DNA from: Fomes fomentarius
Taxonomy: Eukaryota; Basidiomycota; Agaricomycetes; Polyporales; Polyporaceae
DNA length: 64,000 nt
Assembly (NCBI GenBank): GCA_022606135.1
Contig: JABYQN010000003.1
Span: 2,480,001-2,544,000 of the forward strand
Direction of reading: 5' to 3'
This document shows, piece by piece, positions 34,060 through 45,948 of the stretch; position 1 is the stretch's first letter, and the number at the start of each line of letters is the position of its first letter. The notes beneath the pieces are model-generated. The model did not search any database and had not been told where the DNA came from. It saw nothing but the letters and a program-made list of their open reading frames with translations. Both the position numbers and the translations under genes were made by a program.

Positions 34060-34191
34060 ATTTAGGTATGAGGGCTGCCTCGCTTCGTTGATGCTCGGTA
34101 GGTGAGTGCAATGGGGCTGGGTGGGGCTTGCAGTTGAAAGACCAGTCGGTCTGGAGAATAAAGAACGAAGACCGACGCCAACTTTATACTT

Positions 34192-34198
34192 GGTCCTC
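34192..34198 (-). promoter_or_regulatory. TATA box of BCS1-like copy 3
   Basis: TATAAAG on the minus strand, 133 bp upstream of ATG 34059. Confidence 0.5.
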
Positions 34199-36375
34199 AC
34201 TACGCGAGCTCGAGTACTGCACCGCACCCGCTTGAGACAAGTCATTTTCGCGATCACCAACACGAGTCGGAGCCGGCGCCTCGCTTCGATTGGAAAACAC
34301 AACTTCCTGCAGGAAAGGCGGCGGAGAACATGTACCGCTAGGCGCGGCGAGCTATATGAATTGATTGAGAGTCAGACTGACTCATGAGCAGGCATTGGGC
34401 ACTGGCAGGGTTGTCGCCAAATTCTCCCGCACAGCATCGCTCTGAGCTCGTGTCGCGACTCGCGAGAGTCCCCGCCAGCTCCCCCACATCACCAGACCCG
34501 ACTCCAGCGTGGCGATGGCGCATCGCAGCGTTCAGGCCTTCAGGGAGCGCGCCTGTGGAGGCAACGGCATACAGTCTGCGAAGGAAGTATGCGAAAGACT
34601 CAAGAGGAAGGTAAGTACGGTCAATCTGTGTCTCCGGCAATGAATCAGAATAGCGGTGAATTTGCTTTGGTGAGATGTCATACTGCAACCCAGGTGAGAT
34701 CGACCCCTGCGCGATCCCAGATATCTGCACTGCATGCATCATGCCTTCCGAAGCCTCATGCAGCCCCCCCATGCCAATCAGTAGAGAACCCACGGGCATC
34801 CAGCCTCGGACTTGGATGCGAGACCAAAGCGAAAAACGTGTACAACACATGCACTCGCGTGCGCATCCTGAGCAGATGTAAAATATCGATCCTGAATCTC
34901 ACAGGACCTGACATTGCTCTCTCACCTTTTCCCCCTTCCCCTTCATCTCTGCGATCCGAGTGCGGATACTGTATGTCTGAGGAACTTGCGCGATCTCTTT
35001 GGGCCTTGAGAACAAGACATGAGGGCCAGGCACTGGGGGCTGCTTATCCGCTCTGATGCTGTTTGCAAGTAGACATACTTTAAACCTTTCTCAGTCTGGC
35101 CAGCTGTCGACACATACGTCCAGCGATTGAACAATCGGTGGAAAACAGTAAGTGCAACATACCACAGAATTGCTCCTGTCCCCCCTTTCCTCTCGATATG
35201 CTATCCCGATCTTGCCTAGAACTCGGGCGAACTCGACAACACTCGACTCAGAGAGGCCATCGTCAGCAATCGCACTCAATCGGCATGCACATCCGTACCC
35301 TCTAAAACTGGTGAGCAGTACCGGTGAGTGGACGCAGGCATCGCAGAGGCGTTGACGATGGAACGAAGGTGGTCATGGTGGTCGAAAGCGACTAGCATTG
35401 ACGGTGACGTACATCAATTGCATCCCTATCCACTATCAAGTGTTGCGATCTACAAGATCCATACATCCTGCACGCACCCACAACTCTCTCGCATGCTGGT
35501 CGCGAGAGTGAACCGCAATCGCGTTCGCAGTTCAGGCATCCAGATATCCGGATGGCGGAACGACGTCCATCGTGCACACGCCGGACTCTCCGAGGGTGGA
35601 CGCTTCCCAGCTGCTTCTAGCTGTAGTTTCCGCCTTCTCTCTGAGTATCAATCCCAAAGAGTCTAAGCCTGAGAACACGAAGTCGCAGACTGGCACTCCC
35701 ATCTTCCAGCCTTAGTAAGTGCATAGCGCTATCTCCATGCGCGCACCGACGTTCCGAGCCTTCGAGCGATGAGATGAGGTGTGCTGGAGTGGAGCGAACG
35801 AACGAACGTGTGCGATGTGATTACACCTGAGCACGAGCATCTAAATGACACATAAACACCGGGACGAGACACGAGGCAGCGAAGGGAGAGAGGGACCAGT
35901 AGTGAGAGGATGCTATGATAAAACTACACTGCATGCAACGACGGTTCAGTGTGAGGCGAGGCGAGCGAGGCAGCGGACGATAGCTGAGTCAATGGATGAG
36001 CTAGTACTGTGAATACCCTTTTCAAACCAAGAGGACAAGGAGGGGCGCAGCGGCCTACAGCTGCAGGGAGGTGCGGAACACGAAGAAGAAAGCGCAAAGT
36101 GTGGGGACCTGAGCAAACAAACGTGTTAAAAAGGGGGGTAATGATACAGTACACTCCAATGATCGTGACGCTGTGGAGGAGCATTTGAGGTTGAGGTTGG
36201 TAAAACGAGCGGGCCTGGGAGCTGAGAGACACGAGCAGAAAAGAGACAGGACAAAAAGACATGAGAGCACTGTGGGCATAGAGTGTTCGTGCAGAGGTGT
36301 ATGATGCGAGAGAGGAGCGGTGTCGCGGTGGCCAGCGCAGCGGCGTTAAAGTGGCGACCCCTGCCAATGTCGCAG
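34199..36375. other. Unresolved region, possible small gene on either strand
   Basis: Around 34384-34700 a plus-strand exon ends at a strong GTAAGT donor (34612) and can be joined in phase to a following exon encoding GEFALVRCHTATQ. On the minus strand, open frames at 34338-34850 and 35091-35279 (VVEFARVLGKIGIAYREERG, with a GTATGT donor) also look protein-like. Neither chain shows a known domain, so I do not choose. From 35700 to 36375 nothing is supported beyond the 3' flank of the next gene; a GAAC tetranucleotide run near 35796-35806 is minor. Confidence 0.3.
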
Positions 36376-37197
36376 TTAAGCGACACGGTGTGCGGGCACG
36401 AGTGCGGGCGTGACAATGTGAGCGACGGACAGCCGAGCGCCGCGGTTCGTGAGCGGACTGGCAGGAACTCCGGGGGCGGGCGCCAAGCTGGACCACGAGT
36501 ACAACCGTGGCGTCACGGAAGGCGGCGGAGACGGGGAAGCGAAGAGCGGGGTAGTCTGCGCAGGAGGCGTGGAGGGACGCGCCGGGGTAGTAGGCACGGA
36601 AACGCGCGAAAGCACCACCCCCTCCGGGGAGGGCGAACGCGACTCGTCCTCTAGAGGCAGGTCGAGGTAGGTGGGGATGCGCTCGCGCACGGTGGGGCGT
36701 GCCTCTGCGTCCTCGCGTCGCTCACGTTGGACAGTTTGCATCCTGTCCATGAGCGACATGTAGTACGAGACGCGCTCATCGGGCGGAAGGGCGCGTCCGG
36801 CCTCGATCTGGGCGTCGAGGACTGGGTTGCGGGGGGTGGGGTCATCGAGCGCGCGCATTCTTGCTCTGAGTATCTCCCTCTCCCGTGCCAATTGCCTGTC
36901 GATGTTGTCCACATCCACCACTTCCATGGGGGTCCCGCGGCCGCTGGAGGATGCCTCGCTGGAGCTGCTGACGTCCACGTCAACTACGGCGGGCGGCTCA
37001 GGTCGATCGGCAGGGAGTTGAATGCGGTTTGCGGGGTCAATGAAGGCCTCGTAGACCGCATTGTCGCTTTCAAAGAACTCGTCGGAATCCGGGTCGAACG
37101 CGTTCCAGTACGTCCACTTCTCGTAAGTCGGGTGCTGGGGCTCGGGCTCTACGCGGACTGCGGCTTGACGGGTGGAGGAAAAGAGAGGGCGGCCCAT
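36376..37197 (-). CDS. Disordered protein of unknown function, single exon
   Basis: A 273-codon uninterrupted frame starts at ATG 37197 (MGRPLFSSTRQAAVRVEPEP). The N-terminus has an aromatic/acidic stretch (YEKWTYWNAFDPDSDEFFES). The middle is acidic and Ser-rich, then there is a predicted helix with alternating charge (DRQLAREREILRARMRALDD). The C-terminus is Pro/Ser/Thr-rich (PARPSTPPAQTTPLFASPSP). No known domain is recognised. Codon usage is GC-rich like the surrounding genes, and the strand opposite has only shadow frames. It may be a lineage-restricted regulatory or scaffold protein; that is a guess from composition. Confidence 0.6.
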   Translation of the reverse strand: MGRPLFSSTRQAAVRVEPEPQHPTYEKWTYWNAFDPDSDEFFESDNAVYEAFIDPANRIQLPADRPEPPAVVDVDVSSSSEASSSGRGTPMEVVDVDNIDRQLAREREILRARMRALDDPTPRNPVLDAQIEAGRALPPDERVSYYMSLMDRMQTVQRERREDAEARPTVRERIPTYLDLPLEDESRSPSPEGVVLSRVSVPTTPARPSTPPAQTTPLFASPSPPPSVTPRLYSWSSLAPAPGVPASPLTNRGARLSVAHIVTPALVPAHRVA

Positions 37198-37637
37198 GTC
37201 TGAAGAGTCGTGGAGAAGGCGGTGGTGGTACAGAAAAGATTAGGGTGCTGAGGACAGCTTTTGGATGGGTATGCGAGGAAAAGGGTATGCAGAGCGCGAA
37301 GGTGGACGCGGAGGAAGAGGCTGAAGACAGTTTGATTCGCTCAATCGCGACGCGGCGACCGCTCCTTCAGGGCAGGCCTCTCCGCAAACACCGCCACCGC
37401 CCTTTGCCAGCCTGCCGCGGCACATGATCCCTTCATCCCGGAACAACGGGAGTTATATAATCGGGCTGCACAAACTCGCTGCTCGACACCAGTAAGGTTC
37501 GAACCTGTAGGCATCCGGATATGTCGCCTTAACTACTTAGCTATAGTGTTTGTCACGTGTCCAATCCTCCACCCGCGACTTGAAGTTGTCTGAAGTTTGA
37601 ACGGTTTTCAGTCAAACTTCAACCTGAGTCGTCTTCC
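37198..37637. other. Intergenic with tRNA-like sequence
   Basis: Spacer between two divergent genes. It contains TATATAA on the minus strand near 37454-37460 and the truncated tRNA-like sequence at 37485-37550. Confidence 0.5.
37485..37550 (-). pseudogene. Truncated tRNA-Ser-like sequence
   Basis: On the minus strand, an acceptor half ACACTA can pair with TGGTGT. A class II type D region (GCTAAGTAGTTAAGGC) follows, then the start of an anticodon stem (GACATA) and a T loop GGTTCGAACC. The part from the anticodon loop through the 3' anticodon stem and long variable arm is too short for a functional serine tRNA. The T stem is also imperfect (two mismatches). It looks like a tRNA-Ser gene that has lost an internal segment of about 20 nt. 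A chance resemblance is possible. Confidence 0.4.
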
Positions 37638-38628
37638 ATGCCACAACCTACACCCGTCTCTCGGGCCGCGCTCGACGTCACATATGTTCTATGTGAGTTC
37701 ATTGTACTCCTTGACACGCCGCAGAATTCAACAAACGCGTTAATAGCGACGTGTTGGCAGATGACGAGTCCTCGGCAGTCGCGCAAGTGCTAGCATTCCT
37801 CACCCTCACACCTATACTTCTGAACGTGAGCACCCATCTCCGTCGACCACCCAAAATTATTCCTTAACAACTACGTGATGTGGTAACTAGCCAGCCTATG
37901 CCTCGCTGACGGTATGGACGCGCGAGCTGCTCTTCCTGGAGATGTGGGCAGGACAGATGCTCTGCGAGTGCTTCAACTACGTGCTCAAGCACATCATCCA
38001 GCAGGACCGTCCGAGCAGTGAGTTATGACATTGTCTCATCTCCGCACACGATATATGAACCCCCTGCTCGCGTGATTGTAGCGGACCTTGGAGACGGGTA
38101 TGGATTCCCATCTTCGCATAGCCAATGGATGGGTTACTTCGCAAGCTTCCTCTTCTGGCACTTCACGTACCGCCATCGATTCACCTCAACGGGTTTCGTT
38201 CTTATTGATTACGTGCGTACCATCTTACTCTTCACGGGTATCCTTGGCGTATCCGTCGCGGTCGCCTTCTCTCGGTATGTAGCATATCCATCACCTACTC
38301 TCTTTCTGCAGCCAATTCATCTCCATCTCATATCTACAGCTACTACCTCTCCTATCACACTATCCCTCAAGTGTTCTGGGGCTTCGGCATTGGTGTCCTC
38401 TTCGGCTCGACCTACTACACGCTCGTCGAATACCTTCCCACCCGCTATCCAAGTTCCCTCTTCGGCAAGCTCCGCACGACGCTCCTCAAGAGCCCTATTA
38501 GTGCCTGGTTCCGGCTCCGCGACGGATGGGCGGTGTGGGCTGACGCGGGCACTGAGGCGCAATATTGGAGGTGGAGGGAGGAGTGGGACAGGAAACGGGG
38601 CGTGGCTGCGATGAAGAAGACGGAGTGA
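37638..38628 (+). CDS. Dolichyldiphosphatase (PAP2 family)
   Basis: Five exons (37638-37692, 37761-37825, 37891-38017, 38082-38274, 38340-38628) total 729 nt and encode 242 residues; all junctions keep frame. The enzyme hydrolyses dolichyl pyrophosphate on the ER lumenal side to recycle dolichyl phosphate for N-glycosylation. The PAP2 phosphatase motifs are visible: KHIIQQDRPS (KxxxxxxRP type), YGFPSSHSQ (PSxH type) and SRYYLSYHTIPQVFWG (SRxxxxxH type). Hydrophobic membrane segments include LAFLTLTPILLN and ILLFTGILGVSVAVAF. Length fits yeast CWH8/CAX4 and animal DOLPP1. The start is the ATG just before PQPTPVSRAALDVTYVL. Confidence 0.9.
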
Positions 38629-39531
38629 TTGGCAACCTTGCTTGCCGCCCGACAACCTGACATATTTTTCTGATTGTACAAGCTGCGCCATCCCAACCTC
38701 CCAGTGGCTGGAGGCCTTACGACTCGCGTGCCGTATCCAGTCATGGTCGACGGATGACATTGGCAATGACTGCGGGCGCGCGGCAGGTGTATGTGCCCAT
38801 CAGCCCGACTTACCGTAATCCGACTCGGAGTTCTCCAGTGTAGTGCCTGGACTAAACAATGCTTGTGCCTCCTTGGCTGCTGGTGGATCTTGGGTGGATG
38901 TGTTTTTTGTGCAGCGTGTTGCAAGCGGTCCGGGGCCCATATTTCTACCCCAGACGGCAGAACTGTTTAAGATGATGTACCCCACACTGGCTGCGGTCAC
39001 CGCCACCACCGTCTCTTTTGCTCCCACAGCCCACTATTTATGTCGTCTCGTGTGAGTCGTCAGCATGTCGACCGGAGCTCAACGTTCAACGTCGAATAGC
39101 ACAGACAGCGCGAGAACGGCGCAGTACATGTACAAGCATCCGTGAAGGCATGAGCCTCTTGAAGTTGTACCTGGCGCGAACCGCTGAGAAAGCGTTCATC
39201 AGTACGTTAGCGAACCCATGACCTGCGCTTGATACAGGTTTGATCACGCAGATAGAACTTTAGAAGTCTCGGCGACCCCCACCCCGCAAGCCGCGGACCC
39301 GTCATATCCTCGTAAATCTTCGACAACGCGCGCGTAATTGACCGGCTGGCCCGATGATAAGTATGGAGTACCCTTTGAAACACAGTCAGCAGCCGTCTGG
39401 GAACATATAAGTGCGGGGTGCGTTCCCAGCACCCACCTCTCCCCGTCCACGGCGTACGCTTCTCCATTCAGTCGGCTGCTCGTTGCCCACGCCCCGCCCC
39501 GACACGAGCACCACACGGACCCGCGATCGCG
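38629..39531. other. Intergenic, MFS promoter region
   Basis: No gene supported. TATAAG at 39406-39411 lies about 120 bp upstream of the MFS start codon. Confidence 0.5.
39406..39411 (+). promoter_or_regulatory. TATA-like box of the MFS transporter gene
   Basis: ATATAAG, about 126 bp upstream of ATG 39532. Confidence 0.45.
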
Positions 39532-41977
39532 ATGTCAGGACAGACAGACCCCGAGAAGGCGCAAGTGAAGGCGAGCACCGCGTCCACCTACTCGGACGAA
39601 AAGGGCCGCGCATCCCAAGTCGAGGCCGCGCCGTCCGCGCAGCCGGAGGTCAAACTCGAGCACCCGCTGTACAACCCGGATGTCGATGTCAGCGGGGTGG
39701 ACGAGCGTAAATTGATTCGCAAGCTCGACTTCTATCTGGTCCCGTGGTTGTCGTTCTTGTACTTGTTGAGTTTCTTGGATCGGACGAGCATCGGAAATGC
39801 CAAGGTGTGTGTCGTGCGTGATGCGGGGCGAGATTTGAGTATGCTGACGGTCGAGTGTGGAATGTGGGGTGAAGTTGTATCATCTGGAGCAAGATTTGCA
39901 CATCTCGGACAAGCAGTACTTGATTGCCCTCACAATATTCTTTTTCTCGTACGCTATCTTCGAGGTGAGTTCCATGCCGAGCGCATCGTATGGGTCGCGC
40001 CTGACGCGACGACAGGTGCCTTCGAATATCTTCCTCAAACGCCTCCGTCCGTCAATATGGCTCTCCCTCCTCATGTTCCTTTGGGGGATTATGATGGTAC
40101 GTCCCGCGTATTCTCTCTACATCACGTTCATCCCATCATCCTTTCGCACCTGCAGACCGTGCAAGGCTTGGTGCACAACTATGGCGGTCTCCTCGGTAAG
40201 TCCCTCCTCACTCCTGGACCTCACGTTGGGAGACGTTCGGACTCAATCGCGATCCACAAATAACTTACAACACTATCTCCTTCCTCAGGCATGCGGTGGC
40301 TCCTCGGCATGTTCGAAGCCGGACTCTTCCCCGGTGTGAACTACTATCTCTCCTGGTACGTCTCACCCGCCATTCCGCGCCGTTCTTCATGCTCCGCGAA
40401 CCTTGCGCGATGTTCCCGCATGATTGTATTGAATCAGACAGCTCATCGCGCCCTTTGCATCGCAGCTGGTACAAACGCTCGGAATTCGGTATCCGCGCCG
40501 CGCTCTTCTTTTCTGCAGCGACTGTGTCCGGCGCGTTCGGTGGTCTGCTCGCGGTACGTTGCGCCCGTCTGCTTCTGTCTCCGTTCGGAACCGCCGCTGA
40601 CCAGGTTCTATATCACACCCTTCTATATCACACCCCCATGCCGCCTTTCTCCTTTCGCGTACGATGATCCTCCCCCCCTTCCCCTGCCCTGGCCCTGACG
40701 CCCCAACCGCGTTCCCTTCCCTTCCTGGCTCCTCATGCTCCTCACGCTTCCTATGCTACCTGCACCACCCGTGCTACGTGTTCGCGTAGGCCGCAATCTC
40801 GAACATGGAAGGGATAGGGGGCAAGCCCGCATGGGCGTGGATCTTCATCATCGAGGGGCTCATCACCGTCGTCGCGGGCCTGGCGTCCTTCTGGATCATC
40901 CAGGACTTCCCGGACACGGCCAAGTTCCTGACCGAGGCGGAGCGCACGGTCGTCATTCGCAGGCTGCAGTCGGACGACCAGTACAGCGCGGCGGGCGAGA
41001 GCCTCAAGTGGCATTATATTTGGAGCAGTTTGCTGGATTGGAAGACGTGGGTCGGGAGTGAGCGTCCATTTCGTGTGGTGTTGGGATACAAGCGTGGTAT
41101 ACTGAAAGGTCGGGACAGTGCTCCTGTATATGGGTGCTGACGGTCCGCTGTATGCGTTCTCGCTCTTCCTGCCGAGCATCATCAACCAGCTTGGTAAGTC
41201 ATAGCGTATCTGCTCTTGTCCCACCGTCACTCATCACCATATTCAGGATACCGCGCGACGCCTGCCAACTTGCTCAGTGTACCGGTTTACGTCGTGGCAT
41301 GTATCGTCACGTGTATCGTCGGCTTCGCCGCAGACCGCTACGGAAACCGAGGCTATCTCTGCATGTACGTTCACTGGCCGTCTCGCTCAACACACAAATA
41401 CTCGTTTGTTTACTCTCTCGTAGGGCATCGTTCGTCGTGGGGCTTGCTGGATACATCATCCTCATCGTATCACGCAACGCGACGCTATCGTACATCGCGG
41501 TCTACCTCGCGGCGTGCGGCATCTACCCCAGCATCCCGAACATCATCGCATGGGTGTCGAACAACGTCGAGGGCTCGTACAAGCGCAGCGTCTCGCTCGC
41601 CATGGTCATCAGCTTTGGGAACATAAACGGAGCGGTCTCTTCGAACGTTGTATGTACCTTCGCCCTCTCTCATCCATCCATGTCACTGATTCGTTTCCTT
41701 CCTCTCGCTGTAGTATCGTGCACGTGACGCACCGTGGTACAGCCTCGGCCACGGCATCGTGCTCATGTACATCGCCATCGGGTTCGTCATGGCCATCATC
41801 TACCACCTCGCCCTTCGCCGCGAAAACGCAAAGCGCGAGCGCGGCGAGCGGGACGAGATCATCAAGGGTGTAAATGACGGGAGAACGGAGCTCGCCAAGA
41901 ACGGCACGTATGCCAGCGTTGCGGAGGCGAAGCAGGACAAGGGAGATGAGTGGAGCGGGTACCGCTACACGCTTTAG
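39532..41977 (+). CDS. MFS transporter, anion:cation symporter type (allantoate/nicotinate permease-like)
   Basis: About ten exons with short introns. The N-terminal tail is hydrophilic (MSGQTDPEKAQVKAST). The first membrane helix region DFYLVPWLSFLYLLSFLDRT runs to SIGNAK, the typical family signature. Next come LEQDLHISDKQYLIALTIFF, then VPSNIFLKRLRPSIWL, MRWLLGMFEAGLFPGVNYYL and WYKRSEFGIRAALFFSAATV. The central loop has AWIFIIEGLITVVAGLASFW. The C-terminal half includes PANLLSVPVYVVACIVTCIV, AACGIYPSIPNIIAWVSNNV and VLMYIAIGFVMAIIYHLALR, ending at TAG 41977. This family imports small organic anions or vitamins (allantoate, nicotinate, pantothenate, biotin precursors) at the plasma membrane; the substrate cannot be fixed from sequence. 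Pantothenate synthetase lies 17 kb away on the same strand, which is not evidence of linkage. Confidence 0.88.
40606..40635. repeat. 15-bp tandem duplication within an MFS intron
   Basis: TTCTATATCACACCC is repeated back to back inside a long intron of the MFS gene. Confidence 0.6.
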
Positions 41978-42275
41978 TGCGGTGTGTCCTAGGGCGAGTA
42001 GGGCCGCTGATGTCGTTTAATGACGCTAGAGCTCACGATTTTTGAATGTATACTAGTGACGAAAATCCTTGTACAATAGTGCTCTAGTTGTGCTTTCGTT
42101 GGTATGTGAGGGCAAGTATTACCTTCTGCAGCGCTATCTCAACCGAACATGAGGGTAGTAGATAGATAGTCACAACGGGACTGAGGCTGCATACTACATG
42201 AATAACTAGTATAATTCCTCACAATCGAGACTGCAACAAATCTACACTCCGGGTCTCTAGGTGTGGCTAATCTGG

Positions 42276-43988
42276 TCATCGAACAACATCTTCGTCCTCT
42301 CTCAGGTAATCCTGGGCGCGGTGCGCCACGGAGCCCATAGCCCTGTTGACAAAGCTCGGTGTGCTACCCTCTGAGAAGTGCAGAGGATGATCGCTGTTGA
42401 CCCGCAGGTTATGCGCCTCCCACTCCTGCAAATGAAGGAGAAAGCGGCCAACGATCATCGAAGTAAGTCTGTCACGGTATTGAGTTCAACTAATTGGACC
42501 TGCCCAACGAAAAAGGTACATACGGCTCTGTGAATAGCGGGATGTTGCTTGTGCCACCTCCGCCAGCTATGGCAGAAAAGATCTAGATCGGTTCAGGTCA
42601 TCTAGATGTTTCAACCAGGTATACCGCATGTACTTACTGAAGTCAAACTGAAGGTAAGGTGTAGTGTGTTCATGACGAGCAGGGTCCTGAGTCAGCCAAA
42701 AGTTGATCAGGCTTGAAATGAAGTGAATGATCTTGATTTATCAGGGCTCACACAAAATAGAGTGTTCCTAGTGGTCATCTGAATTGAGCATACATGATTG
42801 CAGCAATCGAGGGCCGAGTACAGTTACACACCATCGTGTTGAAGGATGCTAGACAAGGTCTTGGTCTTGGTCCCCCAGGGAAGAAGGGTTTTCCATTGAG
42901 CATTGCGGAGTGTGATTGCAATAAGCATTACATCTGCAATGATCAACGGGGTCCTTGATAGTATGATATCTGATATGTATATCAACTGCCAATTTTTGAT
43001 TCAGAGATGCAATCAATTCTTGAGTACCTCTATGCACTGGCCATCAGCCTCACAGCACTCATGAGTTCAGTATGAGCTAAACAAACCTTGTTAACTCGTC
43101 AGCAGTGACCGAGTGTGTTTACCCACATCCAAATTTGGAGTTTACAACTCCATGGAATCCTCCACTGATTTGCGATTGCTGTTGAGATGTCAGAGATCAT
43201 TCATATACAGGATTTGATCATCCACTATACCAGATTGACCACTACAGGTGCCAGTGATAGTATAGCAATGAGCAATGATAGAGGCTTGTTTCTACTAAGG
43301 CCCCAAGCACGAAGACTCGAGAAGGCTATTGCGACGCAATATCAGTTACTAAAGTTATAACCGCAGGTCAAGAATACAGTCACCCTCACCTGCCCATACA
43401 AAGTATTGCAGTTGTTCGAAGCAATAGAAGTTCACCAACTGAAGGATGTTGCAACTGTCATTTCGATCACAGAAATAGCCAACAGTCAGCAAGTGTCCTA
43501 TCTAGTGCATAGAAAGTAACGCAAGAGACCTCTGTGGAAATAAAGCAGCAGCCTCAGTGTAAATTCGCAATAGTGAAGAAGTGATAGTAAGATGCAATCC
43601 CATACCTTGTTGTCATAGATAAGTAGCCTCGACACCAAACTTGTGCTGTGGTATGCGACGGCAACATACTTATTCGACAGATACAGCAGAGAAGCGCCAG
43701 TGACTCCTCGCTTCCAGAAATATTCCACCTCGTCTCCGAAAGTAATAGAAGCTTCATATAGAAAGAACACTAGATGCATACGGCCATAGGTGAGTAATGG
43801 GATTGGCCAGTATTATGAATAGACAGAGGGGTTTGACCTGATCCTGCAATGTAACAGTAGCTTGCAGCAGAGCTTTGCCCTTCATGGTTAGCAATGGTGG
43901 TTACTCGGACTCGGAACAGATATCGGACGTACATCCTAGCAAAGGCCAGAACAATCTGCCCGATAGTCACAGTCTCCGGCAAAGACAT
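42276..43988 (-). CDS. DUF6533-type integral membrane protein
   Basis: This gene is split into many short exons. A start at MSLPETVTIGQIVLAF (ATG 43988) fits; the N-terminal joins are uncertain. The DUF6533 core is clear: FLYEASITFGDEVEYFWKRG, then ASLLYLSNKYVAVAYH. Next come SCNILQLVNFYCFEQLQYFV (exon about 43456-43387), AFSSLRAWGLSRNKPLSLLI (exon about 43328-43215) and a segment GGFHGVVNSKFGCG. The last exon has SMIVGRFLLHLQEWEAHNLR and ends at 42276. This is the layout of the seven-span DUF6533 proteins that are abundant in agaricomycetes, with a C-terminal cytosolic tail. Function is unknown. Intergenic DNA here is more AT-rich than the surroundings. Some middle exons are not fully resolved, so decay is possible. 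Confidence 0.65.
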
Positions 43989-44480
43989 TGACCGGTCGAT
44001 ATGTAAGAGAAAGAAAGCCTGAGAGGCGGAGATTCGGATGTGTTTATAGAAACCCTTGATACCGAAAGCGAAGTGATATATACCCTGCGGAAAGATCGCC
44101 CACACGCAAGGCATCTGCGGAAAGATTTACCGAAGCTGCAGTGATACAATGTCTGATCACCATTTGCGTCTGCGGTCACCAAGCTGTGCACTATGCACTG
44201 GAGATATCCAAGAAGCATTGAAAAATGTCTAGGCCTAGTGTGGGCTCAATGCGAAGCCCGAGTGTGAGCTGACTGTGTGAACCTGTGTGAAGATGGAGAT
44301 GGGACAGACGCAAATAGTAATGAACTTAGATCTCTGAGTCTTGACCTCAGAGAAGCTTACGACATATCAGAAGAGGTTTCTTACAGCCCCCCCCCCCCCC
44401 CAGCAGTGCAGAGCGATGACAGAGTCTGATATTGCACAGAGCTAAAGGTATAAAAAAACACTATCGTACATTCTGTACCA
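43989..44480. other. Intergenic with a C15 tract
   Basis: No gene supported. The 15-base C run is at 44387-44401. Confidence 0.5.
44387..44401. repeat. Homopolymer tract of 15 C
   Basis: Uninterrupted run of 15 cytosines about 80 bp beyond the stop codon of the F-box/LRR gene at 44481. Confidence 0.9.
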
Positions 44481-45948
44481 TCAACTACAAGCGCCCAACT
44501 CAACGACCATCCCCGTCTCATTATTCGGCACAAGAGTACGGCGGAAACCCTCGGCTGCATTTGGACTGGGATCGGAACTGGCAAAGCTCACCTCCGAGAG
44601 CATCTCCAGCAACGGCCTCACACCGAGGCTGTCCCCCTGCCAGTCCACCGCCAACGTGAACGGCGGGCGCAAACCAAGCCCATGCACGGACAGCGCGAAT
44701 CTCGTCAGCGTCGCACAGAACGGCTTCGCCGCCAGCACGGCACGCAGCCGCCCCAGCTCCGCTCCGACAAAGCAGCTGCGACACTCGAGCCCCTCCATAT
44801 GCAGCGTCTTGAGATGCGGAGACGTGATTGCATTGAGGACGTCGATGGCGGCTGAGAGCGGGGTGTACGTCCCTGATAGACGTAGGTTGCGCAGGGCGGG
44901 GAAGGAAGCAGTGTGTGTAGAAGCTTCCGAGTTGGAGAAAAGGGGGAAAGGCGTGGTCCGCAGTGGGATCTTCAGTGTGCGCAGGCGCGGGAGGGTAGAG
45001 AGCGGCTTGAGGAGCGCAGAGTCCGAGGCTACATCATGCGGCTCGAGCAGGTCCACCGTCTCGAGCTTCGAGAGACGTTGTATGGGGTACAGCCACGATT
45101 CGCGGATGCAGGTCGTTGGCGTGCACCGGAAGTACGTGAGGTCCGGGGCTCTATCAGACACTTCGGTCAAGAGCATCTGCACGAAGCTCTCGTAGTCACT
45201 GGACGCTCCACCGAAAGCCCGGTCACGATCAGACCGCGCGCTCGGATGGGGGTGACGGAAGATGAGGTGGAGACACCTCAGCGATGTCGAGAGGAGCGCC
45301 AGCAGTTCGCCCGTGTCCCCAGGTACTTCCTGCACCCACCGCAGCTGCGTGAGGCGTGGAAGCGGGGGAATTAAGAGCACTTTTAGGGGTTCATCCTCCG
45401 TCGTCACTCTCATTGGTGGCGGTAGACCGCGAGACGGCGGCGACAGAGAGGCTTGGTGGACCGCCCGGATGCAATATAGGTATAGCGCGCGCCTGGAACT
45501 TGCTCCATGACATGCTGGTACACGAGCGGGTGGCGGAAGCTAGACAGTAATCATGAGATTATGAGCATGGAGTTTGTATCGTCAAAGAACGAGAGCACCC
45601 GTGAATCCCGAAGCTCACCGGCTGTGACCGGGACCAGGGCGGTGTGTCGTCCAACGAGCAGAGTATCGCACGTACATCGTACACGTCTCGCCACAGCAGA
45701 GGAGTCGCGAGCTCGAAGAACGCTCTAGATACGCGAGCGCATCGAGCCAGCGCAGCTCTCTGCGCTACGTACTCGTGCCAGTGCGCACGCTCGTCTTGCT
45801 GGGGCGGGATTGTTTCGAACTCATACCATGTATCCTCGGGCAATGTGAGCTGTTCGAGTATGCAATGGAGCACGTCTTCGTCCATTCGCGGCCGAATCTG
45901 CTCTCGCGGTATGTCTAGGTCTTCAGCCTCGCACATGTGCATGAGCAT
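44481..45948 (-). CDS. F-box/LRR-like protein, shorter tandem copy
   Basis: Exon 1 (45948-45619) starts MLMHMCEAEDLDIPREQIRP. It has the F-box DEDVLHCILEQLTLPEDT and LARCARVSRAFFELATPLLW. After a 79-nt intron (GTGAGC...GTCTAG), exon 2 (45539-44481) continues in phase with RALYLYCIRAVHQASLSPP and leucine-rich segments (LPRLTQLRWVQEVPGDTGEL, SLRCLHLIFRHPHP, LPRLRTLKIPLR). Total length is 462 residues. It is a likely SCF substrate adaptor. It aligns along its length with the neighbour at 46605-48429. It stops about where that protein has LLEMHDLRDVRIAIAPEVRV and then carries a short unrelated tail, so the C-terminal ~120 residues are missing. Confidence 0.75.

Noticed and set aside
36283..37203. 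Plus-strand frames across the 36.4-37.2 kb gene
   Set aside because: Shadow frames of the GC-rich single-exon minus-strand gene; Arg/Gly-rich composition and no consistent start context.
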